This document shows positions 7,392 through 11,416 of a DNA stretch of 11,416 bases, piece by piece. The DNA lies in NCBI GenBank assembly GCA_031260095.1, contig JAIRKN010000004.1, positions 1 to 11,416 on the forward strand. The letters run 5' to 3'. The notes below the pieces were generated by a model that did not search any database, was not told the DNA's origin, and worked only from the letters and a program-made list of their open reading frames with translations. Source of the DNA: Tannerella sp. GTDB lineage: Bacteria > Bacteroidota > Bacteroidia > Bacteroidales > Tannerellaceae. Positions within the stretch are counted from its first letter, which is position 1, and every line of letters starts with the position of its first letter. The position numbers and the translations under genes were made by a program.

Positions 7392-8588
7392 ATGAACAAA
7401 GAAATCCGTATCACCGGAGCAGGCGTAGTATCGGCTCTTGGAATGGATAAAGCCGCGACGCTTGATGCAATCGTCAATCAACGGTCGGGAGTAGAGCCGG
7501 TAAAGTATCTTAAGACCTCGCATACCGGTCTTCCGGTTGGTGAAGTAAAGCGCAGCAATGACGAGCTTCGCGAGATGCTGGGCATTCCGTCCACGGAAGC
7601 TTTCATTCGTTCCTCATTGCTTGGGATACCTGCTGTCGAGGAGGCGTTGCGGCAAGCGCAGTTAGATGACCGTTCGTCGTTGCGTGTAGCATTCCTGTCG
7701 GGTATAACCGTAGGCGGTATGGATCAGACGGAACGGATGTATTCGGATTTCCTGCATAACGATTCAAAAAATGCTTACATCGAACTAAACGACTGCGGTG
7801 CATGTACGGGACAGATCGCGGATTATTTCGGTGGTTTTGATATGGTATCAACCATTGTGACGGCTTGCTCGTCATCGGCCAATACGATCATGATGGGCGC
7901 TGACATGATTAAAAGCGGGCGTGCGGATATTGTAGTTGCCGGAGGAACGGAATGTCTTTCCCGTTACCATGTGAACGGCTTCAATACGCTGATGATTCTT
8001 GACCGGGAGATCTGCAGGCCGTTTGACCGCGACCGTGCAGGAATTAACCTGGGTGAGGGGGCCGGTTATCTGGTGCTTGAGTCGGCTGAAACGGCGGAGC
8101 GTCGTGGCGTGACACCGATAGGCAAAGTGGCGGGATACAGGAATGTGTGCGACGCCTATCATCCTACAGCCTCGTCGCCCGGCGGCTTAGGGCCTTATCT
8201 TGCAATGAAAGGAGCGATTGAAGATGCGGGGTTGAAGCCGGAAGATATTGATTACATCAATGCACATGGCACCGGTACGCCGAACAATGATTTGACGGAA
8301 GGTCTGGCGGCAATGAAACTATTTGGTGAGAACGTACCGCCGGTTGCATCCATAAAAGCATATACGGGTCATACAACGAGTGCTGCCGGAGGTTTTGAAG
8401 CAGTCGTGTCATTGTTGGCTATTGAGCATAACTTCCTGCCTGTGAATATGAATTTCCGAAATAAAATAGAAGAGCATAACTTTACACCTGTCACAAATCC
8501 GAAGCCGGTACGTCCGGTAAGGTATATTCTATCCAACTCGTTTGGTTTCGGAGGAAATGATTCCGCTATTGTCTTATCAAAAATTTAG
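7392..8588 (+). CDS. Beta-ketoacyl-ACP synthase, FabF-like (ApeO-type)
   Basis: Full-length ketosynthase of 398 residues with ITGAGVVSALG at the N-terminus. The triad is complete: Cys159 in VTACSSSAN, His292 in NAHGTGTPNND and His327 in YTGHTTSAAGG; Lys322 and the GFGG loop (385-388) are also present. The CRPFDRDRAGINLGEGAG block (208-225) is FabF-like. An AGGA ribosome site lies at 7379-7382. Its stop is directly followed by the gene for a full-length but catalytically dead KS-like protein. The ACP-KS-dead KS order recalls the KSalpha/KSbeta organisation of type II polyketide synthases. Most likely it is the main chain-elongating KS (ApeO-type by comparison with known APE clusters). The enzyme class is certain; the exact step is inferred. 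Confidence 0.93.
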   Translation: MNKEIRITGAGVVSALGMDKAATLDAIVNQRSGVEPVKYLKTSHTGLPVGEVKRSNDELREMLGIPSTEAFIRSSLLGIPAVEEALRQAQLDDRSSLRVAFLSGITVGGMDQTERMYSDFLHNDSKNAYIELNDCGACTGQIADYFGGFDMVSTIVTACSSSANTIMMGADMIKSGRADIVVAGGTECLSRYHVNGFNTLMILDREICRPFDRDRAGINLGEGAGYLVLESAETAERRGVTPIGKVAGYRNVCDAYHPTASSPGGLGPYLAMKGAIEDAGLKPEDIDYINAHGTGTPNNDLTEGLAAMKLFGENVPPVASIKAYTGHTTSAAGGFEAVVSLLAIEHNFLPVNMNFRNKIEEHNFTPVTNPKPVRPVRYILSNSFGFGGNDSAIVLSKI

Positions 8589-8594
8589 TTGGAT

Positions 8595-9674
8595 ATGTCG
8601 GTATATATACAATCAGCAAATCAAATATCGGCTCAGCAGCCCTTGTCGGATGAATGGTTTGATCGTCCGGTCTTTTATGACGGGATACGTGTACCGGCCA
8701 TAGATCCGGACTTCAAAGACTATTTCTCTCCGATGGAAGCGCGGCGCAAGTGCACATTATTGAAACGTGCCGTAGTAACGTCGCGTCTGACGCTGAGGGA
8801 CGCTTCGGTGGAAACGCCTGATGCGATCATTAGCAGTACCGGATTGGGATGTATCGAAAATACGGAAAAATTTCTGCGGTCGATCATGGAGAATGATGAG
8901 AAGTTTCTTCAACCGACATTCTTTATGCAGTCCACACATAATATACTTAGTTCGTCGATTGCCATAGAACTGAAATGTCACGGATACAACAATACATTCG
9001 TACACCGCGGAACATCATTTGAAAATGCCTTGCTGGACGCTTTTATGCAGTTTGAACAAAAACGTGTAAAGACGGTGCTGATAGGTGGATATGATGAATT
9101 GACCGATGATTATTTCAAATTCTTAGAACGCATTGGCATCTGGGATTTTGTACCCGGCCCGTCGCCTGAACGGAAGTGTTTTGCCGGCGACGTGGCGGTC
9201 AGCATGTTACTTGGTACGGAGAGAAACGGGGATACAATCTGTGAAATAAGCGATGTAGAGTTGATGTATAAACCGGCAGCCGACCGTTTACGGGAGCGTC
9301 TTGACCTCCTGCTTGCAAAAGCGGGATGCGGCTTGCCGGATATCGACGCCGTTCTGACAGGATTGAATACAAATCCGGCGAACGACAAAGTGTACAATGA
9401 CGTAATCCTGCAACTCTTCGACAACTGTCCTGTCTTACAGTACAAACATCTGTTTGGCGAATCATTCTCATCCTCTGCTCTGGCCGTCTATGTGGCGGCG
9501 ACCTGTTTGCATAAAAACAGGATTCCGTCTTTCCTGCCGGCGTACAATCCTCCGGCGCATTCCGGCGCTGTTGAAAACAGGCGTGATATCAAGGATATAA
9601 AACATATCCTGATATATAATCATTACAGAAACAAATCACACTCATTTATACTTTTATCATCATGTTCAAATTAA
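8595..9674 (+). CDS. KS-fold protein with all three catalytic residues replaced
   Basis: Protein of 359 residues that can be laid along the neighbouring KS over nearly its whole length but has lost the active site. The Cys position is Gly139 (in VHRGTSFEN). The first His (in INAHGTGT) becomes Gly256 within DIDAVLTGLNTNPAND. The second His in GH becomes Glu289 in YKHLFGES, while the lysine four residues earlier in the loop is kept (Lys284). The C-terminal GFGG loop is replaced by YRNKSHS. The absence of stops or frameshifts, together with the kept fold landmarks, argues for a functional non-catalytic subunit such as a chain-length-factor-like partner of the KS just upstream (inference). ATG at 8595 was preferred; an in-frame TTG at 8589 touches the KS stop. 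It overlaps the next gene by 13 bases. Confidence 0.82.
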   Translation: MSVYIQSANQISAQQPLSDEWFDRPVFYDGIRVPAIDPDFKDYFSPMEARRKCTLLKRAVVTSRLTLRDASVETPDAIISSTGLGCIENTEKFLRSIMENDEKFLQPTFFMQSTHNILSSSIAIELKCHGYNNTFVHRGTSFENALLDAFMQFEQKRVKTVLIGGYDELTDDYFKFLERIGIWDFVPGPSPERKCFAGDVAVSMLLGTERNGDTICEISDVELMYKPAADRLRERLDLLLAKAGCGLPDIDAVLTGLNTNPANDKVYNDVILQLFDNCPVLQYKHLFGESFSSSALAVYVAATCLHKNRIPSFLPAYNPPAHSGAVENRRDIKDIKHILIYNHYRNKSHSFILLSSCSN

Positions 9675-10021
9675 TATGTTGTTCCATTATACAATGCTTA
9701 TTCTTGGCTTTAGGGCAGGTTTTTCTTAAACTCGGCCTTGAAAAGGCGGAAAGATTCACATGGACATGGAAATTTTTCCGGGATTTCCTTACAAACTGGT
9801 GGTTACTGGCATCCGGACTATCCATGATAGCGGCTTCGATTCTCTGGTTTTACATCCTTAAGCGCCATGATCTCTCGCTTGCTTATCCGCTGATCAGTTT
9901 CAGTTATATTTTCGGGACATTGGCTGCGGTTTTCATTTTTCACGAAACGGTACCTTTGACACGTTGGGTAGGTGTTCTTTTTATCATGATCGGGGTCGCG
10001 TTTTTAACCCGCCCTGCATAG
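9662..10021 (+). CDS. Small four-helix EamA/SMR-family membrane protein, ArnE/F-like
   Basis: Integral inner-membrane protein of 119 residues with four predicted helices, roughly at 3-25, 46-66, 72-94 and 99-117. The second half (SLAYPLISFSYIFGTL, then HETVPLTRW and an MIGVAFLTR end) is typical of drug/metabolite transporter repeats. Single-repeat proteins of this sort act as dimers; close relatives ArnE/ArnF flip undecaprenyl-phosphate-linked aminoarabinose, others export small cations. With a GtrA-family gene next door, a lipid-linked sugar flippase role is more likely than drug efflux (inference). Its ATG lies inside the preceding KS-like gene (13-base overlap), which ties it to the same transcript. 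Substrate unknown. Confidence 0.82.
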   Translation: MFKLICCSIIQCLFLALGQVFLKLGLEKAERFTWTWKFFRDFLTNWWLLASGLSMIAASILWFYILKRHDLSLAYPLISFSYIFGTLAAVFIFHETVPLTRWVGVLFIMIGVAFLTRPA

Positions 10022-10071
10022 TCCGGTTACATAATTGTTCAGCTAAACATTTCAATCAGAGGCTGTGTCGA

Positions 10072-10602
10072 ATGCGGAAAATATTTACAAAAACCGGCTA
10101 CCGGATTCAGGGAATAATAGACTTTACTTATCCTCCTTTCCGAAAATTCATCTCTCCCCAATTGTACCGGTATGGCATTTGTGGCGGCGCTAATGTTGTA
10201 TTTGATTGGGTACTGTACTTTTTCGTCTATAATTTCGTCATACAATACCGCGACATCGACCTGAGAATAGTCACTTTAAGCCCGCATATCGCCACCCTGA
10301 TCCTGATCTTTCCGGTCATTACTTTTTCCGGATTTCTCCTTCAGAAATATGTTACCTTTACAGCTTCCAACCGGCGTGGCAGCATACAACTGGCACGTTA
10401 CCTGATGATAGTCCTTATCAATCTGCTGATCAACTATGCCGGATTAAAAGTTTTTGTCGACGGATTTGCATTTTACCCTACCCCGTCTAAAATGATCATT
10501 ACCCTGATTACGGTCGTATGCAGCTACATCGGACAAAAGAAATTTACGTTCAAAACCTCCTCCACCTCTCCGAACGAAATATCGGATAACGAGAAAAGAT
10601 AA
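10072..10602 (+). CDS. GtrA-family membrane protein
   Basis: Predicted polytopic inner-membrane protein of 176 residues, with four helices near 33-55, 71-93, 108-130 and 137-158. GtrA landmarks are the RYGICGGANVVFDWVLYFF entry into helix 1, FLLQKYVTF in the middle and SYIGQKKFTF at the end of helix 4. Family members are linked to moving or presenting polyprenyl-phosphate sugars for O-antigen, teichoic acid or arabinogalactan glycosylation. A longer open frame starts at 9964 inside the previous gene, but its extra residues are not GtrA-like. The ATG at 10072, nine bases after an AGAGG site, fits better. Fifty bases separate it from the four-helix membrane protein. No glycosyltransferase is present in the window, so its sugar partner is unknown. 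The C-terminal tail (160-176) is hydrophilic. Confidence 0.85.
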   Translation: MRKIFTKTGYRIQGIIDFTYPPFRKFISPQLYRYGICGGANVVFDWVLYFFVYNFVIQYRDIDLRIVTLSPHIATLILIFPVITFSGFLLQKYVTFTASNRRGSIQLARYLMIVLINLLINYAGLKVFVDGFAFYPTPSKMIITLITVVCSYIGQKKFTFKTSSTSPNEISDNEKR

Positions 10603-10651
10603 GGGATACACCCATAGTCATACGATCAGGCGAGATTATATGTTGTGAAAC

Positions 10652-10685
10652 ATTGTTATGTTTTATGGCAGATTTTATATATTTG
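10652..10685 (+). promoter_or_regulatory. Putative Bacteroides-type sigma-ABfr promoter for the GH2 gene
   Basis: TATATTTG at 10678-10685 fits the Bacteroides -7 consensus TAnnTTTG exactly. A weak -33 candidate, ATTG (consensus TTTG), lies at 10652-10655, with a 22-base spacer that is slightly long. Transcription would start near 10690-10693, leaving an AT-rich leader of about 45 bases before the ATG at 10737. The 134-base gap it occupies (10603-10736) holds no other feature that I can support. Confidence 0.5.
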
Positions 10686-10736
10686 TGGCTTTATTTGGAA
10701 TAAATAATAACATCACTATTTAAATTTTTAATAAAC

Positions 10737-11416
10737 ATGAAAAGATTATCTTTAACAATCTGTGCCTGCTTATTTGTATTAAGCGCTTATGCACAATGGT
10801 CTCCGGCAGGAGATAAACTGAAAACGGAATGGGCGGAAAAGATTGATCCGCAAAACGTGTTACCCGAATATCCGCGTCCACTGATCGAACGGGATCAATG
10901 GAAGAACCTGAACGGCCTTTGGGAGTATGCCGTCGCTCCACGCGGAGCGGTAGAGCCGAACGGCTTTGACGGCAAGATACTGGTTCCTTTCGCTATCGAA
11001 TCATCTCTTTCGGGAGTAATGAAAGAGGTGGGCGACGAATATGAACTGTGGTACAAACGCGAATTTGACATTCCTTCCAACTGGAAAGGAAAAAATATTG
11101 TATTAAACTTTGGCGCGGTAGACTGGAAAGCGGATGTATTTGTCAACGACGTTATGATCGGCTCTCACAAAGGCGGATATACTCCTTTCTCCTTTGATAT
11201 TACGCCGTTCCTTACCGGAAAATCAAAACATAAGTTAGTCGTTCGCGTATGGGATCCCTCCGACAAAGGATATCAGCCGCGCGGCAAACAGGTGACTAAA
11301 CCGGAAGGGATCTGGTATACTTCGGTGACGGGAATCTGGCAAACCGTATGGCTCGAACCGGTTTCGGCAAATCATATTACAGCGGTCAAAACGATTTCCT
11401 GCATTGAAAGCGGCTC
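10737..11416 (+). CDS. Secreted glycoside hydrolase family 2 protein, N-terminal part (cut by window end)
   Basis: Open frame of 226 codons running off the window. Residues 1-19 form a signal peptide (KR start, hydrophobic core LSLTICACLFVLS, likely cleavage after AYA). There is no lipobox Cys at the site, so the protein is probably periplasmic. From about residue 40 the sequence is the GH2 sugar-binding jelly-roll domain: NLNGLWEYAV (57-66), VPFAIESSLSGV (83-94), LWYKREFDIP (104-113), LNFGAVDW (123-130), HKGGYTPFSFDIT (144-156), VWDPSD (171-176) and GIWQTVWLEP (199-208). The catalytic TIM barrel and its two Glu residues are beyond the window, so beta-galactosidase, beta-glucuronidase and beta-mannosidase cannot be told apart. 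ATG at 10737 is preceded by AT-rich sequence typical for Bacteroidetes. It has its own promoter candidate and is probably not part of the polyketide operon. Confidence 0.92.
   Translation, partial: MKRLSLTICACLFVLSAYAQWSPAGDKLKTEWAEKIDPQNVLPEYPRPLIERDQWKNLNGLWEYAVAPRGAVEPNGFDGKILVPFAIESSLSGVMKEVGDEYELWYKREFDIPSNWKGKNIVLNFGAVDWKADVFVNDVMIGSHKGGYTPFSFDITPFLTGKSKHKLVVRVWDPSDKGYQPRGKQVTKPEGIWYTSVTGIWQTVWLEPVSANHITAVKTISCIESG

Noticed and set aside
10640..10653. ATGTT-GTGA-AACAT inverted repeat after the GtrA gene.
   Set aside because: Only a five-pair AT-rich stem and no following T run; not a credible terminator.
10737..11416. GH2 gene as part of a polysaccharide utilisation locus, or as a tailoring enzyme of the polyene.
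   Set aside because: No SusC/SusD or regulator is in view, and a separate promoter and signal peptide point to an independent unit.
1..11416. CRISPR arrays, tRNA or rRNA genes, insertion sequences and attachment sites.
   Set aside because: No spaced repeats, transposase motifs or RNA gene signatures were seen on reading either strand.

Overview
The window looks like a piece of a Bacteroidetes (probably Bacteroidales) chromosome. The evidence is AT-rich, weak Shine-Dalgarno start regions, a TATATTTG box matching the Bacteroides -7 promoter consensus ahead of the last gene, and a secreted family 2 glycoside hydrolase of a type common in gut Bacteroidales. Every gene is on the + strand.

Positions 7 to about 9674 hold a tightly packed run of twelve genes for a discrete type II (fatty-acid-synthase-like) polyketide pathway. 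In order they are: ketoreductase, FabB-like ketosynthase (KS), acyl carrier protein (ACP), LpxL/HtrB-like acyltransferase, SAM methyltransferase, hotdog dehydratase, 4HBT thioesterase, KS, half-length KS-like protein without catalytic residues, second ACP, FabF-like KS, and full-length KS-like protein with all three catalytic residues replaced. The content, and the adjacent reductase/FabB-like KS pair, match aryl polyene (APE) pigment clusters (ApeQ-ApeR, ApeP, ApeK, ApeC and ApeO types). The related flexirubin-type pathway is the main alternative. The head-group genes (ammonia lyase, aryl-ACP ligase), a dehydratase with a full active site, and the exporter genes are not here and may lie upstream of position 1.

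Positions 9662-10602 add a four-helix EamA/SMR-type membrane protein, overlapping the last KS-like gene by 13 bases, and a GtrA-family membrane protein. Such proteins usually act on polyprenyl-phosphate-linked sugars. They suggest that the product or its anchor is glycosylated, or that an unrelated envelope-sugar function has joined the operon.

After a 134-base gap with a good Bacteroides promoter box, a separate unit begins: a signal-peptide-bearing GH2 enzyme cut off by the window end.

Inferred working model: an aryl starter is elongated on the two ACPs by three active KSs, two of them next to degenerate KS partners that may set chain length. The chain is reduced by the FabG-like enzyme, dehydrated by the hotdog protein with a partner, and methylated on the head group. 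It is then transferred to a lipid anchor by the acyltransferase, with the thioesterase clearing or releasing chains.
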